From Bacteroidota bacterium (GTDB lineage Bacteria > Bacteroidota > Bacteroidia > Chitinophagales > Saprospiraceae), in NCBI GenBank assembly GCA_017857395.1, contig JAFMDF010000006.1, positions 1-64,000 on the forward strand: DNA of 64,000 bases. The letters are read 5' to 3'. The notes beneath the pieces were generated by a model. The model ran no database searches. It was not told where the DNA came from and saw only the letters and a list, made by a program, of their open reading frames with translations. Position 1 is the first letter of the stretch. Every line of letters begins with the position of its first letter. This document shows positions 8,815 to 18,519 of the stretch, one piece after another. The position numbers and the translations under genes are program-made.

Positions 8815-11211
8815 ATGTTAAAAAATTATTTTCAAATTGCCCTGCGCAATTTTAGACGCCAACCTGGGTATACTTTACTTAATATTCTAGGATTAACTAT
8901 AGGTATTACTGCCACATTATTCATCCTTTTGTACATTACAGAAGAAAGCCGCTTTGACACCTATCACGAAAAAGCGAATCGAATATATAGAGTTTCGTCA
9001 GATTTAACAGAACCTGATGACGCCTTTAAATGGGCTTCTACGCAAGCACCTTTGGCGCCTCAATTAAAAAAAGATTACCCCGAAGTAGAAGAATATGTCC
9101 GATTTAACGGAAATGGGCGAACGCAATTTGAGCGGAATGGTCAATTTCATTTTGTAGAAAAAGTATTTGTGGTGGATTCCACAGTTTGTGATGTTTTCTC
9201 TTTTAATTTTATCAAAGGAGACAAAAAAACGGCATTAAGAGACCCTAATTCAGTCGCTTTAGATGCTTCTTCGGCTAAAAAAATATTTGGTAAAAATGAC
9301 CCAATTGGGGAAATACTCAAAACACCTAGCGGTCGAGAATATACCGTCACAGGCGTATATGAAGATATGCCGAGTCATTCCCATTTGATTGCCGAAGCCA
9401 TGATTTCATTAAATACGATGACTCGGTTAAATAATTCGAATAATTGGGGCGGATTTAATTTGTATAGCTATGTTTTGTTAAAAGAAGGGACGGATGCGGC
9501 TAGTTTTGCGGCAAAATTACCACAAGTGATAGAAAAGTATGTAGCAGTCATATTTGACCAATTTGATATAAAAATTAAATATGAGCTACTACCTTTAACG
9601 GATATTCACTTAAAATCCGATTTTGAAGGCGAACCAGAACCCGTTGGCGAAATGGGTTTCTTGTATATTTTTGGGGCAGTTGGCCTATTCTTATTGCTCC
9701 TTGCCTGTATCAATTATATGAATTTATCGACAGCAAGGGCTACCAAAAGAGCAATGGAAGTAGGGATTAGAAAAGTCTTAGGGTCAGACCGTAGTCAATT
9801 AATCGTACAGTTCTTATCAGAATCCATTTTATTTACTTTAGTCGCTTTACTCCTAAGCGTACTTCTAGTTTTTTTATTCCTACCCATTTTTAATACCACC
9901 TTTGATTTAAACTTAACGACTAGTTTACTAGGAACACCTGCGGTATTGAGTGCGATTCTAGGAATTGTTATTTTAGTAGGCATCGCTGGAGGTAGTTATC
10001 CCGCTTTTTTCCTTTCTGCTTTCCAACCAATTAGTGTGCTAAAAGGTAGTTTGGCAAAAGGAACGGGTAATCCAAATCTTAGAAAAACATTGGTTGGTAT
10101 TCAGTTTGCGATTACCTTATTTATGTTAATCGGCACAGGAATTATTTACGACCAAATGAATTATTTATCAAATAAAGATTTAGGGTTTGATAAAGAACAT
10201 ATTATGACTTTTGCCTTACCAGGTAGAGCTGCGAGGGCAAAATATCCAGTTATTCGAGAGAAATTATTGCAGAATCCTCAAATCACAAAAGTAGGGTCTG
10301 CTTCAAATTCTCCTGGTAACGGTTATGGTAAAAACCTAATGAATGTAGAGACCGCAGATGGTACAATGAACCAATTAGGGGTTAATTTATATGCAGTTGA
10401 TTATGATTACTTTAATACTTTAGGCGTAGATATGGTGGCAGGCCGAGGCTTTAGTTTAGAATTTGGGTCGGATACAATTGCTGCCGTTTTAGTCAATGAA
10501 GCCATGGTGAAACGAATGGGGTGGACAGACCCAATAGGTAAAAAAGTACAATTTGGGACAGATGATACTTTAGCGGTTTCAAGAGTAGTTGGAGTAGTCA
10601 AAGACTTTCACCAACGTTCCTTATATGACCCTATAGAGTCTTTGCTTTTTGCCCCTAATTTTAATAATGGACAAATACATGTACGGATTAATCCTGCCAA
10701 TAAAGCAGCAGTGACTTCTATTATTGCTTTTGTAGAAAACGAATGGAAAGGTTTATTTCCGAATACCCCTTTTGAATTTGATTTTGTAGATGCTGCTTTT
10801 ATGGAATTATACGAAGCAGACCAGAAACGAGCCAATATTTTTACCTTATTTAGCCTCCTAATGATTTTTATTGCCTGTTTAGGTTTATTTGGCTTGGCTT
10901 CTTTTACAGCGGAACAAAGAACGAAAGAAATTGGGGTGAGAAAGATACTTGGCGCCAATACAGGGGATATTATTTTCTTATTGACCCGTAATTTTTTAAT
11001 TTTAGTAGGCATAGCAGCAATTCCTGCTTTTATAGCTGTCTGGTATTTTATGAAACAATGGCTGGGAACATTTGCTTATCACACCGAAATGAACTATTTA
11101 TTATTTGGTGCAGCTTTGGTTATCGTTTTATTGATTACTTTAATGACCACAGGGTTTCATGCTTTACGAGCAGCGAAGGGGAATCCAATTGAATCTTTGC
11201 GGTATGAATGA
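8815..11211 (+). CDS. FtsX/MacB-family ABC transporter permease
   Basis: The 798-residue permease has the duplicated FtsX/MacB layout: TM1 (about 20-45), a periplasmic MacB-like core domain, three TM helices near 285-405, a short central TM, a second periplasmic domain and three C-terminal TM helices from about 680. Both FtsX cytoplasmic coupling signatures are present (AMEVGIRKVLGS and TKEIGVRKILGA). Members of this Bacteroidota subfamily are mechanotransmission-type exporters for small peptides, lipids or antimicrobials; the substrate is unknown. No ATPase gene is adjacent, which is usual for this group. A strong hairpin follows the stop codon. Confidence 0.9.
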   Translation: MLKNYFQIALRNFRRQPGYTLLNILGLTIGITATLFILLYITEESRFDTYHEKANRIYRVSSDLTEPDDAFKWASTQAPLAPQLKKDYPEVEEYVRFNGNGRTQFERNGQFHFVEKVFVVDSTVCDVFSFNFIKGDKKTALRDPNSVALDASSAKKIFGKNDPIGEILKTPSGREYTVTGVYEDMPSHSHLIAEAMISLNTMTRLNNSNNWGGFNLYSYVLLKEGTDAASFAAKLPQVIEKYVAVIFDQFDIKIKYELLPLTDIHLKSDFEGEPEPVGEMGFLYIFGAVGLFLLLLACINYMNLSTARATKRAMEVGIRKVLGSDRSQLIVQFLSESILFTLVALLLSVLLVFLFLPIFNTTFDLNLTTSLLGTPAVLSAILGIVILVGIAGGSYPAFFLSAFQPISVLKGSLAKGTGNPNLRKTLVGIQFAITLFMLIGTGIIYDQMNYLSNKDLGFDKEHIMTFALPGRAARAKYPVIREKLLQNPQITKVGSASNSPGNGYGKNLMNVETADGTMNQLGVNLYAVDYDYFNTLGVDMVAGRGFSLEFGSDTIAAVLVNEAMVKRMGWTDPIGKKVQFGTDDTLAVSRVVGVVKDFHQRSLYDPIESLLFAPNFNNGQIHVRINPANKAAVTSIIAFVENEWKGLFPNTPFEFDFVDAAFMELYEADQKRANIFTLFSLLMIFIACLGLFGLASFTAEQRTKEIGVRKILGANTGDIIFLLTRNFLILVGIAAIPAFIAVWYFMKQWLGTFAYHTEMNYLLFGAALVIVLLITLMTTGFHALRAAKGNPIESLRYE

Positions 11212-11302
11212 GGTAAGTAGTTGTAGGATGGCCGCCCCTGATGGACATTCAATTTTAATAGGCCAGCATGTTTAATGTATGTAAAATGTTGGATGTAACT
11301 CA

Positions 11303-11349
11303 AACGCCCAAATTGCTAGTAGTTTTAGCAATTTGGGCGTTGTGTTTTT
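11303..11349 (+). terminator. intrinsic terminator of the permease gene
   Basis: A perfect 15-bp stem starting AACGCCCAAATTGCT (11303-11317 with 11327-11341) has a 9-nt loop and is followed by TGTGTTTTT. This is a standard rho-independent layout, 90 bp after the permease stop codon. Confidence 0.85.
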
Positions 11350-11512
11350 AGGAATAATGAAGGTAGGAAATTTCAAATTAGCCGATTAAACTTGGCGCTA
11401 AAATTTTAAATTCCGTGACTTTTCGTGACTTTTAATTTATACCAGTTCAAAATCTTAATATTTTCCTGTATATTTAGTTGTTTATTCCAAGCAAAACACA
11501 ACAAAACACAAA

Positions 11513-12409
11513 ATGGGAAACATTAAAAATGTTTTTACAACTACTGATTTTGAGAATATAACAGGTATCAAAGCACATACGATTCGAATCTGGGAGAAGC
11601 GATATAATCTATTTAATCCAGAAAAGACGACTCGAAATGTTCGACATTATAGTTTGCAAGAATTACAAAAATTGTTAAATGTTGCATTATTACAAAAACA
11701 AGGCTATAAAATATCTAAAATTGCTAAATTAACTGAAGCAGAGATAGCACTAAAGGCTAGCCATTTTATTAATGCCAAAATTGAAAATGATTATATACTT
11801 AACCAACTCAAATTGGCGATGTTTGGATTCGATACGGCACTATTTAACCAAGCCTATCAACAGAGTTTGGAGGGAAGTACATTTAGGGAAGTATTTATAA
11901 AAAATTTTACACCATTTCTGTATTTTTTGGGAGAGTTATGGCATACTCAATGTATTACTGCTGCTCATGAACATTTTATTACGAATCTGATTTATCAGAA
12001 AATTCAAGTGGAGATAGAAAAATTACCAACCAATAAAAAACAAGCAGATAAACCTACCTATATTTTATACCTACCTGAAGAAGAAATGCATGAGATTGGA
12101 CTACTATTTCTTAATTATGAATTGAAACAAAGAGGTTTCCATACGATATATTTGGGAAGAAGCATTCCTTTTGATGATTTATGTAAACTAAGAACGATTT
12201 CTCCAGTAATCCATTGGGTGGGTATATTTACGATGACACCCGTTACACCTGTCGTACTTGATTATCTAGATCAAGTTAATACCTCTTTAGTAAATAATAC
12301 ACATCAATTTTGGGCAGTTGGACATAACCTAAAAAATATTGAAAACCATTCCTTTTCCCCGCAAATTAAGTTATTCCCTTCTATAAAGGCAGTCATTGAA
12401 CAATTATAG
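11513..12409 (+). CDS. MerR-type regulator with B12-binding domain (CarH-like)
   Basis: The 298-residue regulator has an N-terminal MerR winged helix (residues 8-75, core IRIWEKRYNLF), a helical B12-cap domain (about 90-165) and a Rossmann-type B12-binding domain (about 180-298). The cap carries Trp143 followed ten residues later by Glu153-His154, the W-x9-EH spacing of the light-sensing CarH regulators that bind adenosylcobalamin. The Rossmann domain has E191-x-H193-x-x-G196, a variant of DxHxxG in which His193 would be the lower axial ligand. Such proteins repress carotenoid or photoprotection genes in the dark and release DNA on illumination. No carotenoid gene is nearby. It is convergent with the R2lox gene at 12524-13420. 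Confidence 0.85.
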   Translation: MGNIKNVFTTTDFENITGIKAHTIRIWEKRYNLFNPEKTTRNVRHYSLQELQKLLNVALLQKQGYKISKIAKLTEAEIALKASHFINAKIENDYILNQLKLAMFGFDTALFNQAYQQSLEGSTFREVFIKNFTPFLYFLGELWHTQCITAAHEHFITNLIYQKIQVEIEKLPTNKKQADKPTYILYLPEEEMHEIGLLFLNYELKQRGFHTIYLGRSIPFDDLCKLRTISPVIHWVGIFTMTPVTPVVLDYLDQVNTSLVNNTHQFWAVGHNLKNIENHSFSPQIKLFPSIKAVIEQL

Positions 12410-12472
12410 TTATATGTTTTGTTTCGTTATTATTAATATTCCCTTATCTTATTTGTGTATTTCGTAGGTGGT

Positions 12473-12511
12473 ATAACAAATTTTGCCGTATTGAACGACA
12501 AAATTTGTTAT
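12473..12511. terminator. bidirectional terminator hairpin
   Basis: A 13-bp stem (ATAACAAATTTTG with CAAAATTTGTTAT) sits between two convergent genes. Confidence 0.65.
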
Positions 12512-12523
12512 CAAAAAGTAGGA

Positions 12524-13420
12524 TTAAACCAATACCGTTTCCGCATTAATTTCTGCTAAAGTCTGCGTTCTAGCCCGTTCAATTCTAGCAAATCGCTTCA
12601 TAAATTGGTCTTGTGCATAAGTGGTAAAAGCACCCTTGACTAAACCGAAAGGCATATTATCATCATCATACAAATCATCCCCTTGTTGGATTTGTGCAGC
12701 GGCTAAGACCATCATTTTTTGCATTTGATCTTGCACGGTATCCCAAACAGAAGGCCCGTTTTCGGAAATTAATCTGGATAATAAGAAGATGCCATAAGCA
12801 ATATGTCGAGATTCATCTTGCTTCAATTTAGCCGTAAATTCTACCATGCCGGGCATAATTTTATTGGCTTCCAAAGTTTGATTAAAAGCTAAATAGCCTG
12901 TTTCTGCCAATACGCCTTCGATAATCATATTATAAGTAACCGAAGCTCTTGCCATATTTTCTGGCGAGGCATCGGTTGTTAAGGCATTTAAAGTATTGGG
13001 TAATACTTCATAAAATATGGTTTGATAAGCAGGCACTAAAGCATCTTTTTTAGCTTCCTCGAATATCTCCTCACCAATTACTTCGGTTATAAACCGACTA
13101 AATCCTTCGACATGCTTAGCTTCTTCCCATAGAAAAGAGGTTAGAAACATTTCTTCTTCTATTCTCCCTTCTTTCGAAATTGCCATAATTAAAGGCAATA
13201 AATCTAGGGTAACTGCTTCTTCTCCTGCTTGAAATTGAGTAACAATTCGAGCAATAAATAATTTATGCAAATGGCTTAAATTATCCCAGTCTTTTTTGTC
13301 TTGGGAAAAATCAATGGCAGCAGGGTCCCAAATACCATATTTTTTGGCTTTCGCCCATAATTTCATTGGAAAGGAATCAAAATCTAGCCCTTTTGCAACC
13401 GTTTTAAATGAGGTTCTCAT
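12524..13420 (-). CDS. R2-like ligand-binding oxidase (R2lox)
   Basis: This 298-residue ferritin-like protein resembles ribonucleotide reductase R2 but has the hallmarks of R2lox, a Mn/Fe oxidase that binds a long-chain fatty-acid-like ligand. Metal ligands are Glu67, Glu100-x-x-His103, Glu168 and Glu203-x-x-His206, with the spacings known for the family. The residues that form the Val-Tyr ether crosslink in characterised R2lox proteins are both present: Val70 (three after Glu67) and Tyr163 (five before Glu168). The physiological reaction of the family is unknown. It is monocistronic, convergent with the B12 regulator, and no ribonucleotide reductase large subunit gene is nearby, which argues against a true R2 subunit. 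Confidence 0.9.
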   Translation of the reverse strand: MRTSFKTVAKGLDFDSFPMKLWAKAKKYGIWDPAAIDFSQDKKDWDNLSHLHKLFIARIVTQFQAGEEAVTLDLLPLIMAISKEGRIEEEMFLTSFLWEEAKHVEGFSRFITEVIGEEIFEEAKKDALVPAYQTIFYEVLPNTLNALTTDASPENMARASVTYNMIIEGVLAETGYLAFNQTLEANKIMPGMVEFTAKLKQDESRHIAYGIFLLSRLISENGPSVWDTVQDQMQKMMVLAAAQIQQGDDLYDDDNMPFGLVKGAFTTYAQDQFMKRFARIERARTQTLAEINAETVLV

Positions 13421-13643
13421 GATTTATAATTTTGTGCTAATTAGTGATTATAGCAATTAAAAATGGGTGTTTAAGAATATTATCCAAATATAAGTATAAT
13501 ATATTGAAAAATAACCGATAAAAAAGATTGTGGAAGGCTAATTATAAATTCAGAGCGAAAGATTAAACTTTACAATATCAATTTTTTAACTGACTATCTA
13601 TATACGTATAGCTAAAATTTGGATAAATTCAAATATTCTTGAA

Positions 13644-14138
13644 TCATTTAATCAAGAAGCGCCCAAGCCCAAATCGCCGCAACATCTTCTTTTCAAATTC
13701 CCAAAAAAAAGTAAATTGTCCCAATAACCAACCAAATACAACCAATAAAATTTGATAAAAAATAATACACAAAAGAATATTAAACAACCAGTAAAATATA
13801 CCTAAATTCGCTTGTGTAATGCCAAGTAATTTAATAATTGGTCGCCCGATAAAAACAGCCGAAGAACCCGTTAAAGTAAAGACAATAAAAATGCGAATCA
13901 TTTCCCATTTATACTGCACCACCCATTTTTTTTCTAGTTTTTGAAAAAGGAATAAACAAGCTTTTAATAAAAAAAAGGTAATGCCAAGACTTGCTAAAAT
14001 AGTTACGCTAGGGGAGGAATTTCCCGTAACCAGTGTAGCTAATTTAAATGCGGAGTAACCTAATAATATCAAGCCTGTCAAAGGGAATATTAATTGCCAA
14101 TTTTCTTGAATTTCCCAGTGTTCTTTAAATTTTTTCAT
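13644..14138 (-). CDS. DUF6787-like membrane protein
   Basis: The protein has 164 residues and four predicted transmembrane helices (about 16-36, 44-64, 80-100 and 115-140), with charged ends. The second half, with its IFIVFTLTGSS segment followed by GRPIIKLLGI, resembles Bacteroidota proteins labelled DUF6787; this recall is only moderately certain. No catalytic residues are evident. It is a single gene on the minus strand, and the 267 bp upstream contain no gene. Confidence 0.6.
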   Translation of the reverse strand: MKKFKEHWEIQENWQLIFPLTGLILLGYSAFKLATLVTGNSSPSVTILASLGITFFLLKACLFLFQKLEKKWVVQYKWEMIRIFIVFTLTGSSAVFIGRPIIKLLGITQANLGIFYWLFNILLCIIFYQILLVVFGWLLGQFTFFWEFEKKMLRRFGLGRFLIK

Positions 14139-14405
14139 TTATATATGATTTCTTTGCTCCTTTAATCAATGCTTCTTTTCAGCAGACAAAATTAGGTAAA
14201 AATTCGTGTACTCAAGTAAACCTAAAGTCAAAATTCGGCGCAAAAATAAACTTAAATTAATGGTCTTAGGATAATTAATGAATGGAAAATGTTCCTGCTT
14301 GTTATAAACCTGTTAAACGTATTTAAAAGCATCCTTTCGGATGGTTAATCTGCTAACTTGTGGCGTAGGGTTTATTAATTTATTTTTTAAAAATCTTCAC
14401 CATCA

Positions 14406-15494
14406 ATGCAGGAATACAATATTTTAAATCTTTACGGCTGGCTTTGCTTATTTATTTTAATGGGTTCCTGTAGCGAACAAAATACAGCAATTCAAAACCA
14501 GACAGAGGCAAAAGGCGAATCTGTTTTCGGATTAGACCATAAAACTTGGCACATATATCAAGACCAAAAAGACAATTATTGGTTTGGCAGCAATGGAAAT
14601 GGCGTCTTTCATTACGATGGAAAAAAGCTAATCCAGTTCACCCAAAAAGATGGGGTAGTGGATAATGCGATTCGGGGAATTCAAGGAGACCATTTAGGGA
14701 ATGTGTTTATCGAAACACCTAAAGGAGTCAGTAAGTATGATGGAAACACCTTTGCCACTTTACAGCCCATTATTGCAGCTTCCAATGAATGGAAATTGGA
14801 ACCAACTGATTTATGGTTTAATTGTAATGGAAATCCAAATGAAGTATATCGGTATGATGGGGACAACCTTTTTGAACTAACCTTGCCGAGACAAAAATTA
14901 AAAGAAACATTTGGTACAGAAGCACAAGGTTTGTCTTTTAGCGGTATGAATTCCAGTCCTTATTCCGTTTTTGGTATAGATAAAGATAAAGCAGGGAATC
15001 TTTGGATAGGAACGATTGTAGCAGGGGCGTTTCGATACGATGGAAACGCCTTTTTATGGGTTGGAGAAAAAGAGTTGTCCACCTTGCCTGATGGTCGAGT
15101 ACCTGGTGTTCGGTCGATGCTAGAAGATAAAGAGGGGAATATGTGGTTAAGTAATTTTATCAGCAAATATAAGCTAACGGACAATGGTTCAACTTACGAA
15201 AAATTAGTAGGCATCGACCCCGCTAACGAATTATTACAAGACCAACTCCCTTATTTTAATTCAGGATTATCCGATCAAGAAGGCAATTTATGGATGACGA
15301 CCTACGGAGGTGGCGTTTGGAAATATGACGGAGAGGAACTCCTTAATTTTCCTGTTATAAATGGGATAACCGAAGCTTTATTAGTCTCCATCTACCAAGA
15401 TAATCAAGGCGTTTTGTGGTTAGGGACGGATAATGTTGGGGTGTTCCGATATAATGGGGAGACATTTGAGAAATTTGAGCCGATGAGGAAGTAG
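14406..15494 (+). CDS. lipoprotein with two-component-regulator propeller repeats
   Basis: The 362-residue lipoprotein has lipid attachment at about Cys22 (LMGSC) and a beta-propeller made of ligand-binding propeller repeats. Each blade contains a D..GN.W.G or GNLWIGT type motif followed by a YDG/YNG motif; for example GNLWIGTIVAG, GNMWLSNFIS, GNLWMTTYGG and GVLWLGTDNVG. These repeats usually form the sensor half of hybrid two-component proteins. Here there is no kinase domain, so the protein may be a surface-exposed binding or adaptor protein. No regulatory partner is adjacent. Confidence 0.8.
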   Translation: MQEYNILNLYGWLCLFILMGSCSEQNTAIQNQTEAKGESVFGLDHKTWHIYQDQKDNYWFGSNGNGVFHYDGKKLIQFTQKDGVVDNAIRGIQGDHLGNVFIETPKGVSKYDGNTFATLQPIIAASNEWKLEPTDLWFNCNGNPNEVYRYDGDNLFELTLPRQKLKETFGTEAQGLSFSGMNSSPYSVFGIDKDKAGNLWIGTIVAGAFRYDGNAFLWVGEKELSTLPDGRVPGVRSMLEDKEGNMWLSNFISKYKLTDNGSTYEKLVGIDPANELLQDQLPYFNSGLSDQEGNLWMTTYGGGVWKYDGEELLNFPVINGITEALLVSIYQDNQGVLWLGTDNVGVFRYNGETFEKFEPMRK

Positions 15495-15867
15495 GTTGGC
15501 AATTTTCAATTTTCAAAAGGGATAAATGCCAAATTTTGAACTAAAAGAACAATGGTTTATCTCGTTTTGATGGGGAATGATTTACTACTTTTTCTGGAAA
15601 GCGTGCAAAATTTTAAATCCTGCCCCGTACTCTAAGTCCTTTCTACCAATTACTAAATTACAAGATGATTGTTATTGAAATTGCTCTTATATTGTTATTC
15701 ACTCCAAGGTTAATTTATTTTTAATCAAGGATTTAGAACAACCTAACACCTAATTCTTCAAATGGATACTGATTTGCCTTTCTTGCTGTGCAAGCCTGCA
15801 TGGTTTTGGTTTTCTTTTCTTTTTGGTGGGATTTAATGATTGAAATACAGCGTCTAGTGTATGTATC

Positions 15868-16010
15868 TATACTCTGAACGGTCAAGTATTTTGATTTTAA
15901 ATCCAAGATTTATGCTTGCAAAACGTTAGTTTTAACATTGATAATCAAATAGTTATATTTTTGTTAAGATTTTCTTAACAATTCACAAAACTTGACCGTT
16001 TCTAGTATAG
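15868..16010. repeat. inverted-repeat element in gene-free stretch
   Basis: The 610-bp stretch from 15495 to 16104 has no convincing gene. It contains outer arms CTATACTCTGAACGGTCAAG (from 15868) and ACTTGACCGTTTCTAGTATA (from 15990), about 20 nt each with a few mismatches, around roughly 100 nt. Inside is a second palindrome, TTGTTAAGATTTTCTTAACA (15961-15980). The size and nested symmetry resemble a small non-autonomous element just upstream of the orphan GIY-YIG gene. Confidence 0.55.
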
Positions 16011-16104
16011 ATGGAATTTATTACTTTTTGATATTGAAAAATAGCGCTACTTGGGTCGTAATATGAACAAGTTCATTGCAACCAAAAAGAAAAAACCAAT
16101 CATA

Positions 16105-16986
16105 ATGAATAAATTTTATGTTTATGCTCATGTAGATAAAGAAACTCAAACTCCGTTCTACATCGGAATTGGTCAAGGGAAAAGAGCGTTTGATAAATCC
16201 AGAAATGATTTTTGGGAGATGTTTGTGAGCAAATACGCCAGAAATTATGAAATGAGATTTATCGCAGAGAATATTGATGAAGGAACAGCAAGAGAGATTG
16301 AAAATCTACTCATTAAAAAATTTGGGAAAATACAAACAGGTAATGGAATACTTTTGAATTGGACTGACGGTGGCTACGGAGAAGGTGTATTTGTTCAATT
16401 GTCTTTTGAAGATAATTCAAATGATTTGATTAATAGGATGACTGAATACGGAAAGTTGTTGAACTCGAAAGAAGTCAAAGAATTTAAAGTTAAAAAAATC
16501 CATTCGTTCCTAAACGAAATATTGGAAGACAAGTCCGAAGAATTAAGAGAGAAGACGATTACCGAAATCGAAAAAAAAATAAAGCCCAGAAATTCGTTGA
16601 CAATTCCATTTTGCTTGAATGAATCAGTAAAAAAGTCAGATTCATTTACTCTGAACTTAACGGAATTAGAAACCCTAAAAAAAATAGTCAATGAACCAAT
16701 AAAGTGGGAAAATTTACCATATCGAGAATATGTTGATTTTCTAATCCATAGAATCATGATTCATTTTGATTTGATACTACAAGAAAATGTGGTACTCGAA
16801 AGAAATGGAAAAAGTATTTCAAAAGCAGATTCAGATTGGTATTTCTATAAAGATTATTGGAAAGGATATATCAAAATCATACAAGCAAAAAATAGAGGGT
16901 TAGAGTTCGAAGTCAAATACGTTGGTAGAAATAAGAAAGACAGAAACCGAAAAGACATTCACGATTTTGAAATTGAATTTAAATAA
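16105..16986 (+). CDS. GIY-YIG nuclease-like protein
   Basis: I place the start at the ATG at 16105, giving 293 residues beginning MNKFYVYAHVD; the frame is open 54 bp further up to 16051, but the GIY-YIG strand begins right after 16105. The N-terminal 85 residues carry the two strand signatures (FYVYAH and PFYIGIGQGKRA), a helix with conserved Arg and a Glu in AREIENLLIKKFGK, as in GIY-YIG endonucleases. The C-terminal 200 residues are charged, Lys/Glu-rich and not recognised. The gene stands alone in a region of AT-rich, repeat-bearing sequence, so it may be an accessory or transferred gene. The role could be DNA cleavage or nucleic-acid processing; nothing in the context decides. Confidence 0.7.
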   Translation: MNKFYVYAHVDKETQTPFYIGIGQGKRAFDKSRNDFWEMFVSKYARNYEMRFIAENIDEGTAREIENLLIKKFGKIQTGNGILLNWTDGGYGEGVFVQLSFEDNSNDLINRMTEYGKLLNSKEVKEFKVKKIHSFLNEILEDKSEELREKTITEIEKKIKPRNSLTIPFCLNESVKKSDSFTLNLTELETLKKIVNEPIKWENLPYREYVDFLIHRIMIHFDLILQENVVLERNGKSISKADSDWYFYKDYWKGYIKIIQAKNRGLEFEVKYVGRNKKDRNRKDIHDFEIEFK

Positions 16987-17394
16987 AAAAGAAGGCTGCA
17001 CGGGACGTTGGCAGCAAGTAAAAAAACAAAAAGAAAAGAACCCGATGTCTGAAGAATACATCAGTCGTTTATTTTTCCTAGTGAACGATTTTAGCATAAT
17101 AGCTAACCAAAGCACAGTTTCCGATTTTTGAAGTTTTCAACTTCAAAACAATATCCATCATTTTTTCGAAATGTCTAGCTACCGTATTATTTTCGTAAAA
17201 TATAAAAAAGAAAATTATCCTTTCAAATAAGCAAATTGTAAAAAGGTTTTCAAATAATTTTGGCTGATAAAAAAGTAATGATAACTTACAATCAGCTGAA
17301 AAAATTACAACCCTCAAAAACAATAGAAAACAAATCAATTCACGTCAACTACTGATGAATTCAAAAGAATCTTTAACGTTAAAAATCAGGTAAC
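16987..17394. other. gene-free AT-rich stretch
   Basis: About 400 bp between the GIY-YIG gene and a small membrane-protein gene. Short open frames occur on both strands but none shows protein-like composition or a plausible start. I see no clear structure. Confidence 0.5.
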
Positions 17395-17574
17395 ATGGAA
17401 AATACTAACACAACCTCGGATAAAATATTTTTAGGATTTGGCATACTAACGATACTTAGTGGACTATATTTAATCGTTCAGGAAGATTACCTAATTGGAA
17501 TCTCTGGGTCAGTGGTTGGCGTTTGGTTGTTTTTACAAAATTGGAAGAAAATCAAAGATAAGCATAGTGAATAA
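17395..17574 (+). CDS. small membrane protein, 59 residues
   Basis: The open frame from ATG 17395 to TAA 17572-17574 encodes 59 residues. A polar N-terminus (MENTNTTSDK) is followed by two predicted transmembrane segments (about 11-27 and 31-48) and a basic tail (NWKKIKDKHSE). The codon usage and hydrophobic pattern look protein-like, and the positive-inside rule fits the C-terminus in the cytoplasm. No family is recognised. It lies 105 bp upstream of the cyclase gene on the same strand and could be co-transcribed. Confidence 0.5.
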   Translation: MENTNTTSDKIFLGFGILTILSGLYLIVQEDYLIGISGSVVGVWLFLQNWKKIKDKHSE

Positions 17575-17678
17575 GGCTTTTAAAGCAACAGCCAAAATGC
17601 CCCTAATTAGGACATGTCCATAAATTTGATTTTATTTGTTTTAGATTAATCGAACAACCATTATTAATTTAAAACATC

Positions 17679-18491
17679 ATGAAAAACCCTAGTTTTATTT
17701 ACTTACTCTTTGGTCTTTTTTGCCTAGCCTGTAACGCTCCAAAAGTAGAAGAAAAAGCAGGTACTACTTTCCCAACAGGCAATTGGATAGACCTTACCCA
17801 CAGCTTCGACGAAAACACGATCTTCTGGCCAACCGCTGAATCTTTCCATTTAGATACGGTATTTGAAGGAACAGCCGCAGGCGGTTATTATTATTCCGCT
17901 TTTCAATTCTGTTTAGCAGAACATGGTGGTACGCATTTGGATGCACCCATTCATTTTTCAGAAGGCAAATGGTCGGTAGAACAAATTCCAGTAGATAGAG
18001 GAATAGGGGAGGCGGTGGTCATTGATGTGTCGGAAAATGCTTTAAAAGACTCCGATTATCAAATTTCCGTAGCAGATGTAACGAATTGGGAAGCGATTAA
18101 CGGGCAAATTCCAACCGATGGATTAGTTTTATTTAAAACAGGCTATGGACAATATTGGCCAGACAGGGTAAAATATATGGGGACGGCTGAAAGAGGGCAA
18201 GATGCAGTCGCTAAGTTACATTTTCCTGGTATTCACCCAGATTTAGCGACTTGGTTTACTAAAAATAGAAAGATTAAGGCGGTAGGTTTAGATACGCCTA
18301 GTATAGATTACGGGCAATCCACTTTATTTGAAAGCCACCAAATTTTATATGAACAAAATATTCTCGGTTTTGAGAATTTGGCGAATTTGAATAAACTGCC
18401 GACTAAGGGCAGTTGGGTGATAGCACTCCCGATGAAGATTAAAGGCGGTAGTGGTGGACCTCTACGAATTGTTGCCTTGGTGAATGATTAA
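17679..18491 (+). CDS. exported cyclase-family (kynurenine formamidase-like) hydrolase
   Basis: The protein has 270 residues and a lipoprotein-like signal (LACN, Cys18) followed by a cyclase/formamidase domain. The signature HGGTHLDAPIHF begins at His82 and supplies His82, His86 and Asp88 as metal ligands, with His92 nearby. The later stretches GLDTPSIDYG and ALPMKIKGGSGGPLR are also typical. Family members hydrolyse N-formyl-kynurenine or related amides and lactones. The lipid anchor puts this one outside the cytoplasm, so tryptophan catabolism is unlikely to be its only role. It is monocistronic and a palindromic repeat follows its stop codon. Confidence 0.85.
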   Translation: MKNPSFIYLLFGLFCLACNAPKVEEKAGTTFPTGNWIDLTHSFDENTIFWPTAESFHLDTVFEGTAAGGYYYSAFQFCLAEHGGTHLDAPIHFSEGKWSVEQIPVDRGIGEAVVIDVSENALKDSDYQISVADVTNWEAINGQIPTDGLVLFKTGYGQYWPDRVKYMGTAERGQDAVAKLHFPGIHPDLATWFTKNRKIKAVGLDTPSIDYGQSTLFESHQILYEQNILGFENLANLNKLPTKGSWVIALPMKIKGGSGGPLRIVALVND

Positions 18492-18519
18492 CTTCTTAGG
18501 CATGAGAAAACCATAAATC

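Noticed and set aside
12524-13420. Annotation as ribonucleotide reductase small subunit
   Set aside because: The crosslink Val/Tyr pair and ligand spacing fit R2lox, and no large subunit gene is nearby.
17078-17338. Hydrophobic minus-strand frame of 86 codons between the GIY-YIG and small membrane-protein genes
   Set aside because: The hydrophobicity comes from T-rich DNA read on the minus strand; no start context, no family, no neighbours on that strand.
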